Source: Oxyruncus cristatus (Eukaryota; Chordata; Aves; Passeriformes; Cotingidae). Taken from it: a stretch of DNA of 64,000 nucleotides. The stretch covers positions 186,001 to 250,000 of the forward strand of contig VXAY01005673.1 of NCBI GenBank assembly GCA_013399855.1. Reading direction: 5' to 3'. Below are positions 25,672 to 38,275 of this stretch, in pieces (position 1 is the first letter of the stretch; every line of letters starts with the position of its first letter). Below the pieces are notes generated by a model that saw only the letters and a list, made by a program, of their open reading frames with translations, searched no databases and was not told the origin of the DNA. Position numbers and translations under genes: made by a program.

Positions 25672-26214
25672 NNNNNNNNNNNNNNNNNNNNNNNNNNNNN
25701 NNNNNNNNNNNNNNNNNNNNNNNNNNNNNNNNNNNNNNNNNNNNNNNNNNNNNNNNNNNNNNNNNNNNNNNNNNNNNNNNNNNNNNNNNNNNNNNNNNNN
25801 NNNNNNNNNNNNNNNNNNNNNNNNNNNNNNNNNNNNNNNNNNNNNNNNNNNNNNNNNNNNNNNNNNNNNNNNNNNNNNNNNNNNNNNNNNNNNNNNNNNN
25901 NNNNNNNNNNNNNNNNNNNNNNNNNNNNNNNNNNNNNNNNNNNNNNNNNNNNNNNNNNNNNNNNNNNNNNNNNNNNNNNNNNNNNNNNNNNNNNNNNNNN
26001 NNNNNNNNNNNNNNNNNNNNNNNNNNNNNNNNNNNNNNNNNNNNNNNNNNNNNNNNNNNNNNNNNNNNNNNNNNNNNNNNNNNNNNNNNNNNNNNNNNNN
26101 NNNNNNNNNNNNNNNNNNNNNNNNNNNNNNNNNNNNNNNNNNNNNNNNNNNNNNNNNNNNNNNNNNNNNNNNNNNNNNNNNNNNNNNNNNNNNNNNNNNN
26201 NNNNNNNNNNNNNN
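25672..26214. other. Assembly gap (543 N)
   Basis: A run of 543 undetermined bases. It directly abuts a very GC-rich CpG island, the typical reason for dropout in bird assemblies. Any open frame crossing it is an artefact of N translation. The true gap length may differ from the number of N. Confidence 0.98.
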
Positions 26215-26480
26215 CGGAGCCCGCGGGGCGCGGGGGACAGCCCTCACTCCGGCCGGGAGCGGGGCCGGGGCTCAGTGCTGCCCCCCGGGAGGGCACCCCG
26301 GCTCGGCCGCCGTGGACATCCTCGCCCTCTGCGGCCGCCGTTAGAGCCGAGGGCCCCGGCGCTCTGTGAACCCCTGCCCGTGGTTGTCCAGCCCGCGGGG
26401 CCGCAGAGCTGCGGCGGCCCTGGGGCAAGCGGTGGCCTGGAATGGAAGGGGCACGGCCCGCCCCAGGCTGCAGGGGCAGC
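26215..26480. promoter_or_regulatory. CpG island (probable transcription start region)
   Basis: About 30 CpG dinucleotides occur in the first 255 bases after the gap, with GC near 75-80% and many CCGCGG, CCGG and GGCGG strings. The rest of the window is CpG-poor. Such islands mark promoters of most housekeeping and developmental genes in vertebrates. The island is cut by the assembly gap, so its left part and any first exon there are unseen. The strand of the gene is undetermined. No coding exon can be recognised in the visible part: the long frames on both strands reflect the lack of stop codons in GC-rich DNA. Confidence 0.65.
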
Positions 26481-28200
26481 GGAGGGGAGAAGCCTGAATG
26501 TTTCTCTGCGATGGCTGGTGGTGCCGCGCTGACAGCCCCGGCTCTTTGTTCCCTCTCCTCCCCACCTCCCGTACAATCGCCTGACTTGTTTCAGGCACGC
26601 ACAGCTCTGGCCACTCAGCCCCTCCCCTTGCAAAAAACACGAGACCAGGGAAACTCCTCTCCCATCCGCATCGGATGAGAGATGGGGAGGAGACCCTTCC
26701 CATGCTGTGCTGTGCTGTAAGTGGTAGTTCTCTGTGTGGCTGGAGTATCTCTCTGGCTCCGACCCAGGAAGCGGGTTTCTGTTGCCAGCTGACCGTTCTC
26801 CGCTGGCCACGCAGTGTGGTCATCATGGGCTGGGCAACAGAGCTTCTGCTGAAACACCGAAAGTCTTAGGGGTGGGGATAGGGGAGAGCAGGATGGGCAC
26901 TTCCAGGTGGAGGTTTTCAGTCCAGCCAGAGGATTCAGGGGCTAATTGTAGTGCCTTCTCTTTTGACAGGGGCGATGACCTCGGTGGAAACATGTGGGCC
27001 CAGCCTAGAGGTGCCCATCTGGTAGCAGCTCAGCAGAGAGCCCATGTTGTGGGGCGGCCATGCCAGATGTCAGGCTTGCTGTCGCAGTCACTTGTCGTTT
27101 GCCGAAGGTGGTTCTTGGACCACCACCTCCCTCCCCTGCTCTGCAGTCCCTTTTCTCCCTTACCATGAGACTTTCAAGCTGTCTGCCTTTAGCATCACTC
27201 CCCCCTTCTCCTCACCCTAAGACTGTAGCTCACTCCCCTTCTCACTAAAGACCACCCATTGCCATGGTAACATTGCCTCTTACAAAGTTGCAAGCAGACA
27301 CAAAGATAGGTTTCCCCCCTGCTTTAAAGCCTCCCTCCCCTCTATCCCTGTTAATAGGCCAGGACTTTGCTTCTAGGGAGGACATGGAGGGCTCCTGCAT
27401 TTCATTTTCATTGTGGAGGCAAAAGTTATCCCAACCCCTTTGCTCCACAAGTGCTGAAGCCTGTGGCCACCATAGGGGAAGAGCTGTCAATCATGGACCA
27501 CCTGAAAGCCCTTGAAGGCATTGATGCCAGAGGTGGATACTGGGAGTGCAGATATTGACCCTACACAGGGAAGGAGTGTCTGCCGGTTAGAGGGGACAGG
27601 CCCATGGAAGATACAAGAGGGGAATTAAGACCTGTATTTGCTCCACTTGGAGCAGAAAATATCTCTGCTGTGATTCTGTGGTTCTCTTCATGAAATGATT
27701 TCTTCAGTTTGTAGAGATATAGGTAACTCACCTGTCTCCAAGACTGCTGGCATGCCTTTCTGCCACAGCCACACCATGAATAATGTTGGTACTACTTACA
27801 TGGCAGTATGAGCAATTCAATACTACCCTGGATACACCCATGGTTCACTGCAGCCGTGGCTGTGTCTGCACTGTAGGCAACAGCTTCTATTCATCAGTCT
27901 GTTGCTGACTTTTATTTCCCTTCCCTTCTCTCCTAAATGCATCTGCCTTTCCTCTCTTGGTGTATCTACCCCAGGCCTTTGTAACTCTGAATAAAACCTT
28001 TCCTTCATCCTCCTTTTTGTGGCTTTTCTTCTTTTTCACTTTGGCCAGGATGTTCTTTCTTCTTGAAACTAGCGAAGGATCTCCACATCTCCTGGTGTGT
28101 TTGCCAGCCTGGTCCCTCCCAATTTATCATTTTTGTTGTATAGTTGCCATACCAGCCTCATGTCACATGTTCTCTTACCTTCCTTTAAGTATCCTGTAGG
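26480..28200. other. Downstream flank of the CpG island, no supported gene
   Basis: GC content falls gradually to background by about 27.2 kb. Frames of 188 and 161 codons on the minus strand (26244-26826) and 144 on the plus strand (26734-27168) overlap each other and have no recognisable domain. If a gene starts at the island, this could be first-intron sequence. No splice site can be chosen with confidence. Confidence 0.5.
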
Positions 28201-28202
28201 TC

Positions 28203-29755
28203 ACAGATTTACAGAATCACAGAATATGCCAAGTTGGAAGGAACCCACTAGGATCATCAAGTCCAACTCCTGGCCCTGCACAGGACCATCCCCAGGAGTC
28301 ACACTATGTGGCTGAGAGCATTGTCCAAATGCTTCTTGAACTGTCAGGCTTTGTGCTGTGACCACTTCCCTGGGGAGCATGTTCCAGTGCCCAACCACCC
28401 ACTGGGTGAAGAACCTTTTTCTAATATCTAACCTAAACCTCTCCTGACACAAAGTCAGGCCATTCCCTCAGGTCTTGTCACTGGTCACCACAGAGAAGAG
28501 ATCAGTGCCCGCCCACCCTCTTCCCCTCATGAGGAAGTTGTAACTGCAATGAGGTCTCCCCTCAGTCTCCTCTTCTCCAGCCTGAACAGACCAAGTGCCC
28601 TCAGCCGCTTCTCATACAGCTTCCCCTCAAGACCCTTCACCATCTTCATTGCCCTCCTTTGGACGTTTACTAAGAGCTTAGTGTCTGTCTTATATTATGG
28701 TGCCCAAAACTGCGCAGTGTTCAAGGTGAGGCTGCCCCAGTGCAGAGCAGAGCGGGACAATCCCCTTCCTTTGCCTGATGCCTCCCAGGACACGGTTGGC
28801 CCTCCTGGCTGCCAGGGCACTGCTGACTCATATTCAACTTGCCATTGACCATGACTCCCAAGTCCCTTTCCACTTTCCAGCATCTCATTCCTCAGTCTGT
28901 ATGTTTGTCGAGATCTCTCTGCAGGGCCTCTCTGCCTTCCAGGGAGTCAACAGCTCCTCCCAGTTTTGTGTCATCTGCAAACTTGCTGAGTATCCCTTCC
29001 AGTCCTGCATCCAAGTCATTTGTGGAGATGTTGAAGAACACAGGGCCTAAGATGGAGCCCTGCAGAACCCCAGTAGTGACAGGTCACCAGTCTGATGTTA
29101 CCCCATTCACTATTACCTTCTGTGCTTGACCTGTGAACCAATTGCTGATGTGTTTATCCAGCTGTGTGATCCTGTGAGAGACAGTATTGAAAGCTTTACT
29201 GAAATCCAAAAAGATTACATCAACTGGATTCCCTTGCTCAACTCTTGTCATAAAAGGAAATCAGATTGGATAAGCGAGACTCTCCTCTCATGAAACTGTT
29301 CTGGCCACAACCAATGGCTACGTTGTCTTTCAGGTGTCTTTCAATACCCCCCATAATAATCTTCTCCATAACTTTACCAGGCACTGAAGTAAGAATGACG
29401 GGCCTGTAGTTTCCGGGGTCCTCCTTCTTGCCCTTCTTGAAAACTGGGATGTTCTCCAGCTTCCTGTAAGCTGGGACTTCTCTGGATTCCCAAGATCACT
29501 CAAAAATCATCAAGGGAGGTTTTGAAATGATATCAGCTAACTCTTTGAGGATTATGGGATGAATCCCATCAGGTCCCACAGATTTGTAGGGATCCAGCTG
29601 GAACAGCAGATCCCACACCACTTCAGGTTTACTGGGAGTTGATCATTCTCGTAGTCAAGTCTTCATCTCTTCCACAGACTCTCCTCCCCTGAGTTAACTT
29701 TATTACCATCACCACTGAGCTTTCTGCCCTGACCAGTCCCTGATCCCTCCAACAT
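28203..29755 (-). mobile_element. CR1 LINE, 5'-truncated and inactivated
   Basis: A non-LTR retrotransposon of the CR1 clade, read on the minus strand. Its 3' end is at about 28203, where short 'cagaat' repeats and the CR1 tail ('ttggaaggaacccac..aggatcatcaagtccaac') lie. Upstream on the minus strand are reverse-transcriptase blocks: GPDGIHP (29552-29580), DPGNYRPV (29391-29420), LDFSKAF (29186-29212) and the catalytic FADD box followed by TKLG (FADD at 28970-28981). The endonuclease and the 5' half are missing; the copy begins just before the block VWDLLFQLDPYKS. It is dead: there are in-frame stops after MIFE, after FYDKS and after SDW, a frameshift after FYDKS, and a compressed stretch between LDFSKAF-NTVSH and the next block. 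CR1 dominates bird repeat content and usually inserts as 5'-truncated copies like this one. The 5' boundary is approximate. Confidence 0.93.
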
Positions 29756-32500
29756 GTTTTTCTAGAGGTGGGTTTTTAGTCACAGTGCAAAGCCTTGGGC
29801 CAGGTATCTGCTGGTATCAAGTGCTGTGACTTGCCACGTGCTATTGTAGTGCATCTATGCGGGGCTTTTGCACCACAGCTGTGCAGCAGAGCTTGATGTG
29901 AACATTAGGAGCTGTTTGCAAATGTGCTGCTGAATCTGCTGACTGCCCCAAAGAGGGAGTACGTTTACAGCACCTGAGAACTGGCTTTGAACATTCCTAT
30001 TTAAAGCAAAGACGTCAAAACAAAATAAAATTTAAAAAAGGTAGCTGGACTAAGGAGAAGAGGGAAGGGTATCAATATGCTTATGCTTTGGCAAGCCGGA
30101 GAGAGAAAATGGCATGCAAAGGAAAGGAATTTTATCTCCTAATATATTTCATGGCAAATGGGAGAATGTGAGAGGAAACAAGAACTGGTGCCACTAAAAT
30201 GAAGAAAAGCAATGGAAATCATTCCTGATATACCACCTGGACGCATCCCAATATAAGCAGCATATTTCAATAAAATGAAAATATACATGTAGGTGACTCC
30301 AGGCTTTAATTGTCTTTGCCAAATTCCACTGTCAAAGTCCCTCTGATCGACTGCAAATTTTGCATCCCGAGCATGCATGAGAATTAGGACGAAAACTATG
30401 GTAAATGAGGCTGTAGCAACAATGGACTTTCCCAGAGGCTGAGAAAGTCCACAGAGAGGAAAATCTGCCAAGCCAGAAGTGCGAAGGCACCCCTGACCCT
30501 ACTGCTCTCGTCCCTACATGTTCCTTCCTCAGTGAGGAAAACTGTAAACTCAGCAACATCCATGACAATCAGGAGGGTCAAATCCAAACATGAATTTTAT
30601 TTGCAAGTCAGAGCTTGGACTAAATCCTTCTATAGTCCACCCATGTTCCAGCCATTGTTCTAGTCCAAACATTTGCCAGCACTCTTCTCTGGAGTCCTGG
30701 TTATTCTCATGGTCCTTTTCTCTAACTTTTCTTTCCATTCTAATTTTTCCTTGAGATCTTGCCAACATTCCAACACATTATGTCAGGAGCATCCACTCCA
30801 TGCTAATTTTACAGTCTTGATCTTTTCATTACTGTCTGGTCTCCTTCACTTTGACGTGCAGGTTGGAGCCTTGGCCTTTCTGCAAAACTCAGGCATTGCT
30901 ATTCCAGCTCACCTCTACTAGGGAGTGTTCCTCCCATGGGATTTTATTGGAATACCATGCTTTGGGTCCAGAGCTCCTGAACCATGCTTTGGGTCCAGGT
31001 AAGCACCTTCTCTGTACTCCCTGTAGTCACAGGACAAACACACACCTCTATAAAAATCAAGATGGCTTTCAGGTGACCGGTAAATTTCTCTCGATGTTCA
31101 TCTCTCTCTACTGACTACAAAGTAAAGTCAAGAACTTATGAGCCCCTTGTCTTGTGTAAAGTGAGATGAATTCAAGTCTTTTTTTGGACATTACATTATT
31201 GTCCCATAGTAGTTCTTCATCCCTACTAACAGGCCACAATCCCACGGGAAAACCCTCCCCAGAAAAAGGATACCTTTTCTTCCCATCATATGCCATTGTT
31301 CGGCTCTCTTGCCTAGCTATAGTTCAGATAGCTGCTGCAGTCCCAGGGCAGTGAGGCTGGCTGTGTTCAGCTATAGTTACTGGTTTTTAGGCAGGACACA
31401 CAGGTCTTGTATTTAGTTCAGGGGGGTTCTGTTCCTGCACTCACTAGCTATAGATTCCTTGGTGTAATCCATATTGTCCCAGACTCCTAGGATACCTCTC
31501 GCATGCACAGTGGACAAGCCTACATCAGGCAGTCTCAGCCTGGATGTCATGGGCCTCTTCATCATCTAGGATGAACCAGCACAGTTCCAGCATCTCTAGA
31601 GAGGCCGTGATGATTTACACCAGCCAAGGAATAAGCTCCCCTGATACAATGCCAGCCCTTAATTACATAACACAGATCTCCTGGGCTGTTTGGAAGTCTC
31701 ACAGTCCCTTTTGGGCTGCATCCTTCACTTCTGATTCTTTGTGAAACTGTTATGGCTGGAGGAAAGTTGCCATTATGAAAAGGCACATACTACCCACAAT
31801 ATTTGTTCTAGCTTTGACAAACTTGCCCTGTCCTATGTTGCCCAACCAAGCTCCCAGACATGACAAGACACTTTGGCACCTTCTCTCAGCCTTTTCACAC
31901 CTACCCTGGGAATCTGCAGAGCCCCTGGATAAGCAGCGGCATAAAATATTCAGTCATCACTGAGCAAAAAACCATCCTTCACGCTCTGCAGAAGGGAAAC
32001 CATTCAGCTTGTGCGTGGTGGCACCCCCAAAAGGATGAATAGGCTTCACATCCTGCACAGAAGGATGTGAACACAGAACAACCTGTTCAGAAGAGCAGTG
32101 TTTAAAGGGCACTGACTTCTGATTCTTTTCCCTATCACTTCCTCCTTTGTTATATCACTGACTTCTCAAGAGCTGCCTTTCATCTCTACCTTGTCTTCTC
32201 TTGTGCACAGACCAGAAAAAGGCATTGGATTGTCCCAGAGTTAATTCTGTAAATTGCTTCTCCAGGATAGGCCAGATCATACCTGTTTCCTGATAATAAT
32301 TTTTATTGTCTTGTAAAATAATCATTTGCCTTGTTCTGATCTCAGTGGCAGGTGCATCTCTGAGCAGCATGAAAAGATTTCAAGGTCTGGCTGTGCTACT
32401 GCTTCTTCTGTGCTCCTCTTCACACTGAAAAATGCCAAAAGTCCCTTTGTGTTCCCAGGCATAATCTCTTCAAATACCTAATTAGAAATTATATAGAAAA
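29756..32500. other. Non-coding stretch, no supported gene
   Basis: No gene is recognised. Frames reach 110 codons (30139-30471, -). The only structure seen is an 18-base direct repeat at 30954/30981. Confidence 0.65.
30954..30998. repeat. Direct repeat, 18 bases, period 27
   Basis: The 18-mer 'accatgctttgggtccag' occurs perfectly at 30954-30971 and 30981-30998, 27 bases apart. The intervening 9 bases are not repeated. It looks like a recent small tandem duplication with partial decay or a replication-slippage product. Confidence 0.85.
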
Positions 32501-32812
32501 TTGAGACTTTTCTGGAGGTGCATAGCAGAAGAGCAAGGAGCAACAGAACAAGTTGTAGCAAGAGAAAATATAATTACATATTAGGAAACATTTTGCACAA
32601 TGAGGGTGGTCAAACACTGGAACATTCTGTTCGGGGATTGTGTAATGTCCAGCCCTGGAGATCTGCAGAGGTCGACTGGACAAAGCCCTGAGCAACTTGA
32701 TCTAGCTCTGAAGGTGGGTCTAACATAGAGATTGACCATGCTTTAAGCAAAGGCTTGGACCAGATGACCTCCAGAAGTCTCTTGTAACCTAAATTATTAT
32801 ATGAGTCATGAA
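32500..32812 (+). mobile_element. CR1 LINE 3' fragment, diverged
   Basis: The plus strand follows the CR1 3' region in order: 'gttgtagcaagagaaaatataatta..atattaggaaa', 'gagggtggtcaaacactggaaca', 'gactggacaaagccctgagcaac', 'ttggaccagatgacctccagaagtc'. It ends in decayed 'attctatga'-type units near 32800. About 310 bases remain, with clear mutations throughout. It is non-coding and inactive. Opposite in orientation to the two other CR1 copies in the window. Confidence 0.85.
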
Positions 32813-34933
32813 TCTGTAATTGCAGGAGCGAGTTGTTCTTCCCTTTGTCACAGTCCCCTATGTAGCACCCTCTAGCAACTTCAAAATCTTCTCTGCCAGT
32901 TCACGCTGTTTCAATCTTGAATCACTTGGAGACCCTGATTAGAGAACTTCGGGTGTCTTCCAGCAAAGCAGAAGTTTAAGAAACTGCTCTGACAGTCTCC
33001 GTTGCACACCACTTGACCAGGCCAGAGCAGGGACTGATGGAGTCTGGATTGACAGCACATCCTCCTCAGGGAAGCACCATGTGGGTCATGCTGCCCATGC
33101 ACACATTTCTCCTCAAATGCGTAGTGCTACCATGATCCAGCCAGCACCCATGGTACTCATTCTGGATGACCCCAATACAAGCCTGTCTGCTAGAAAGCAG
33201 AACAAAACTGCTGAATTATCACAAATAGGTACATGACTCTACCCCTCCTATGCCAGGCCACTTGCAAAGCATTTAGTTATCATCCTCTCCTGGTGAACTC
33301 CTGTGACAGTGTAGCATTTTAGATATATCTAGAGGCTTCTCTTCACCAGAAAGAAATGGTTAACACCTAGGACACCAAGTCCCAGACCAGCCTCACTCTC
33401 AGGATTATTTTGGAGGGACACTCCCTGGTAGTCAGAAAGGAGAAGAAAAAGGCAAAAGCTAAGAGCCCCATAAGTGCCTGCTTGCCACATAGAAAATCCC
33501 TTCAAGGTTTCTCTTTACTGTTGCCTAAATCTACTCCTCTTTCTTACTCCTACTCTTCCAAAAGGAGCCAGATCACCCTAGAGAGTGGTGATGGCCTACA
33601 TCCCAATGTGCCTAGGTCTTGGAATCCTTAGTATCACTTTTTTCTTAGGTTGCCATGCTGCAGAAAAAAAAATATTGCTGCTCTCTCCTCAGTGTCTCTA
33701 GAGCACTCGTCTCTAGAAGCAGCTGTAGAAGAGCAAGGAGAAGCGGGGAGTGGTGGACGCATGAAAGGTTCCTTTGGTGTGGGAAGCAGCTACTATTTGG
33801 GGTTTGGACATGAACCATTCCATGCAGATGAACACACATATGTGTATTTATGTGTACACCCCATTTCCCAGACATCAGCGTGTAGTATGTTTCCCCACTG
33901 CAAACAGCATCCTCCTGGAAACTGTGGGTGTTGCTGAGCAAGCAATATAGCTCCAAATGAATTCACAGCAACAACTAGCAGAGAGATAGAACCACCTAGG
34001 TGGCTTTCTTGCCATTCAGCCACTGACTTCTTCACCTTATCCTCAGGGAGATTTATAAAATACTTCCAAAGAACAAGCTGGGAGCTAGAATTCACAGTAC
34101 CTCTGGATGGTAAAGCTCATGGACTCCATAAATACACTATTTTATGACACAATATTTCTTAATCCTCACTACTTCTCATCCCTCACCCTTTCACAGGTGC
34201 TAACCACCTTTTTCTCAAACTGCCCAGCTGATTATCAAACCCAAACTAAACTCAAAACATTTGTTCTCAGCCAGTGCTTAGCAGGAGTTTGCTGTTTGTG
34301 GTTCAAAATTGAAAAGGAGGCTTTTGTGCCTGAAATTTTGCCCAGTTTTTTTCAAAACATGTCATTGGATCGAAAGAAATTGGCTTTCCCTACAAGCCTA
34401 TCTGCTTCATACCTGATAGGGCTTGGTGGTTGCACTGTTGCTAGTGCCATGGAGAAGCTGTGCTTGGCAGAGAAGACAACATGATTCAGCTGCCAAAGAA
34501 GGCAGATGAGTGAAGAAAACCTTAAATTCATGATGAGGGCTAAAAATGTAACACAGGTAGAAAAGAAGACACGGAGTGAGGAGGCAGCAGGAGACTAGGG
34601 CATAAGAACTACATGCACATCATACAGCTTTGGGAGACATACCTTGTGGTGGGGATTGCTTCAGAAACAAGGGCCCTTAGCCACTTTCATCCATCCCTCC
34701 CCCAGCTAAACTGATTATGATGGGAAAAGAAGATGACATAAATGGCCAGAAAGAATTAAAGGATCCCTGGGTGGAATAAACGAGCTGACTAAATTGTTGG
34801 TGCTGTGGGATGCAATCTGTTTAGATCTAACAGAGATCAGAGCAGGAGTACTACTTCCTATTCAGGACCTCTCCACATGCTGTAGAATATCAGCAGACAG
34901 TAATGGGAAGTTTAATGGCTAACATGAGATGAG

Positions 34934-34947
34934 CACACACACACACA
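34934..34947. repeat. (CA)7 microsatellite
   Basis: Seven perfect CA units followed by 'taataa'. Short and probably weakly polymorphic. Confidence 0.85.
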
Positions 34948-37900
34948 TAATAAAGCTGGACAAAAATCAGTGCTGGTGTCTGCTTGCAAGTATTTAGTGC
35001 TCAGGCAAGAAATCAATAAATTCCTGCCTAGTCACACAATGCTAGTGGCAAGGTCCCAGTGCATGGTAGTCATGGAGGATTTTAATTACCATTCCCACAT
35101 GTTTGCTGGGAAATGCACAATGGTAAACACCATCCAGCAGGAACTTTCTCAAAGAGCTTCAATACCATTTTCTGATTCAAAGCGCTGGAGTGACGTGTTA
35201 GGCTGAAAGCTCAGTAAACCAGTAATGGGATATGGAGCCTTTCACCTCGAGGTCACCTTCTAGTGACCCATGGTTATTACCATCTGATTGCTGTTGCCTG
35301 TGTGAAATGAGGTGAAGAGCTTGAACCAGTTCCTCATGGCCAAGCGCCTCTATCGCCTCTATCGCACAAAACCAGCCGCTGCAGTTGGTGCTAATTGGCC
35401 CCCCTGGTCGCCAGCCTCTGCAGGCCCTGGCTCCCTGCTTCCTGCTCCCTCCTGGGGGCATCCCTGTCAAGCTGTCAGCTCAGGGCTGGAGCTCAGAGGG
35501 TTGGGTGGGCTGGAGGTTTTTGAGGGTCCTTTCCTGGTGGGGTAGGTTCTCTGGAAGCAGGGCGATTCCTCCTCGGTGCAGGGAAGGATTAGGAAGGGCT
35601 GTCTCCTTTAAGACAGGGAGAAGCCCCCCTTTCAGCAGCTCTCCCAGCTGACACACAATGGCATGCCACCTCCTGGCTGCACAGAAATGATAATCAGAGG
35701 TTCAGCTAATAGGAGAGAAAGAGAGCTGCTCCCTGCCCTCCCAACCCCCCCACCGCATGAATCGTGTTCACACGAGATGAGGTGGCAGATGGGTCGTTAG
35801 GGCCGCATTGGCTTTTTTAACCCCTTCCTCTCCCTTCCAGCCCGCTCCCAAAGGGGTGTGTACGGGCAACCGCTCATGGCGGAAGCCCTGGTCCAGAGGC
35901 TGGTTTTGCCGTGATGAGGAGCCCAAGCAGTTTGCGTGGAGGGCCACACTGTATCATGTCAGTATCACAGTGTTACATCAGTTGCTTGTTTAAGAGATCA
36001 TGTGTGATGAGGTATTTGATTCCATCCCATCTCAGTCACCAGTTCTTCCAGGCTTCCAACATCCAGACAGGGGAGATGTATCTGAAAGGGATGTGGGGAG
36101 TCGGCACATCACAGAGGGATGGAAAAAAACCAGGATGAAAGCACCTTCCTGTCCAGGGGCTCCATCTGCTTTACTTTAAGGGCATTATATTCATGCAGGT
36201 TGGCAGGGACAAGCTCTCCCCCTCCAGCTCAAGCACGGACTGCCAGCATTTGCTTAGCCAAGTAAACTTCACTGGCCCAACTTATAGAGGCAGTACTACC
36301 CCTATTGCAGGGGCAAAGCCTCTGAAACTCCACAGGGTCTTTTGCCACCTCTTTTCTTCCAGGATGCTCTGAACTCCAGCAACACGAGGCATAGCTGCAG
36401 GAGAAAGCACCTACCTGGTATCTACCTGTCTTTGGAGGCTTCTTTTTTTCTGGTGGTGGTATGTGCTGTCAAAAAAAAATGGCTGGAAATCCAAGCTGAG
36501 CTCTGCTATGGATTACATTTCTTCAGTCCGATCCTATTATCCTTGGTCTACAGGGACCTGGAGTTATGCCACTGTTTATTACCAGGCATTATTAACATTA
36601 GAAACAATAGTTCCTGGCATAGAGGTTAAGGGGGAGTTGGGGCATCTTTAATGAATTCTGTGGTGTTTCCAGTATTTTTGGGGAGTGCCGTATTGTTGCT
36701 CTGTTGTGTCACATTTATTATGTGTGTGCTGCTTGTACACAATCTGTTTGGCACATTTTAAAAGGCCACACCATGCAATGGACCTCCTCCTGCTCAGGAG
36801 GAGGCCATGTGTGCTCTGTTAATACAACCAGTGCATTGCTTCTGGAGATGTGTTTGATATATCACCCTGAGCCATGGTTTTGCAATACCAGTGCCATCCA
36901 GGACTTTACAGCTTTACTGTTGCCTTTGCACCTGCCTTGCAGCCTACCCACTAGCCTAGTCATGGCCCTCCAGCTCTAACCTACACCTTGCTCCTGCCCT
37001 ACAGTCCCTGCTATGCCGTTCCTCTAGCTTTGCCAAATCCCTTTTCTCTCCATTGCTATAATTTTATTCAATTGCAAATCCTTAATCTTTACCAAATTAA
37101 AGCATTGCATTCACCCTGTCTTTTATACCATCTTCCACAAGAAATACCTGTCTGATACTGAACAAAAAATACCCATGTGAAGTGTCTCCTTAGAAGTAGA
37201 AAGTCAGTAGTAATAAGGTGGCAGTCAGTGAAGGGCCATATTCTACGTTGTATGTTCCCATCCTGGGTTACCATGAGCATTCATTTAGTCAGTGGCATCT
37301 CATCCTCTGTGGGAAGCAGTGGGTGCCCAGCTCCAGTCAAATGTTGAAATGAGGAGAAGCTGGGAGCCCTGATCTCTCACAGAGAAAAGTTCAGAGTGCA
37401 GCGGGCAAAGTTTGCTGCTCATTGCGTTTGACAGCCTGCCAGCAGGCTGCCCCTGCTGCCTCCCACCAGGAAAGGGCTTTCTTGCGCACCCATCTCCCAC
37501 TTTTCCTTCCCACACCTGATGCTATCACGGACTAAAAAGCTGGTCCAGTATGGGCAGGAGGGACCAGCAAGATTTTATGTGATCCAGGACTCAAAGGCAG
37601 TGTCTGCTCAAACAAGGTGTGCAACTTGCTTTCTTCCTTCATGCCCAGCTTCCCAGAGGTCAAAATGCAGAATTCGGGAAAGCAGAGGCTCTTCTGCATC
37701 CTTACAAAGTTCCTATATCTAAACCAGTACAATCTTGATGCACCGAGCAATGCTACTGAACTAACAGCCATCGGTTTTCCAGAACTCCACCCAGAAATCC
37801 ATTTAACATATCAGTGGTATGCCTTTTCTCATAAAACCAGACATTTCCAGGGTTCCCAATCCAGAAAAGACCTGTGGGCTCAAAGATCCCACGAGAATCA

Positions 37901-38239
37901 CCTGGCCTCTTCAGGAACTTCCATGGATCCCTCTGAGCCCAAGTCCTGTGCTTAAGGAAAATACGGTTCTCAAGGAAAATATGGTGCCCTGTCTGCTCTT
38001 TCCCTCTTGCATTTGAGATAGAATTTGTCTGGGTTGACTAAGTCTTAAGACAGTAGTTCAAACTGCAATGTAGGGTTTTCAGTCCATTTCCTGCTCATGC
38101 AGCTTCTTCATGATGACTGCAAGTCCCATTCAGACCATGCCATGCCTCAAATCAGAGCTGGAATCAGGTTTAGGTGCTTCAAGCCACCAGCACTGCACTG
38201 GGGGACCAGAAGCAGATCTGGGGTCTCACCAAGGGAGCA

Positions 38240-38275
38240 GCATAGCCCGTGGCATAGCCCATGGCATAGCCCATG
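38240..38275. repeat. 12-base tandem repeat, three units
   Basis: Three consecutive copies of a unit 'gcatagcccatg' (first copy with g for a at position 10), then a partial fourth. In one frame it gives HSPW repeats, but the surrounding frame shows no other sign of coding. Confidence 0.85.

Noticed and set aside
25559..26532. Frames of 208-292 codons across the gap
   Set aside because: Most of their length is undetermined bases translated as X, so they carry no evidence.
26244..26826. Minus-strand frames of 188 and 161 codons in the CpG island
   Set aside because: GC-rich DNA lacks stop codons in several frames at once. The two frames overlap and neither resembles a known protein.
28549..29129. 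Plus-strand frames of 90-99 codons
   Set aside because: They are antisense to the CR1 element, whose minus-strand reverse-transcriptase blocks explain the sequence.
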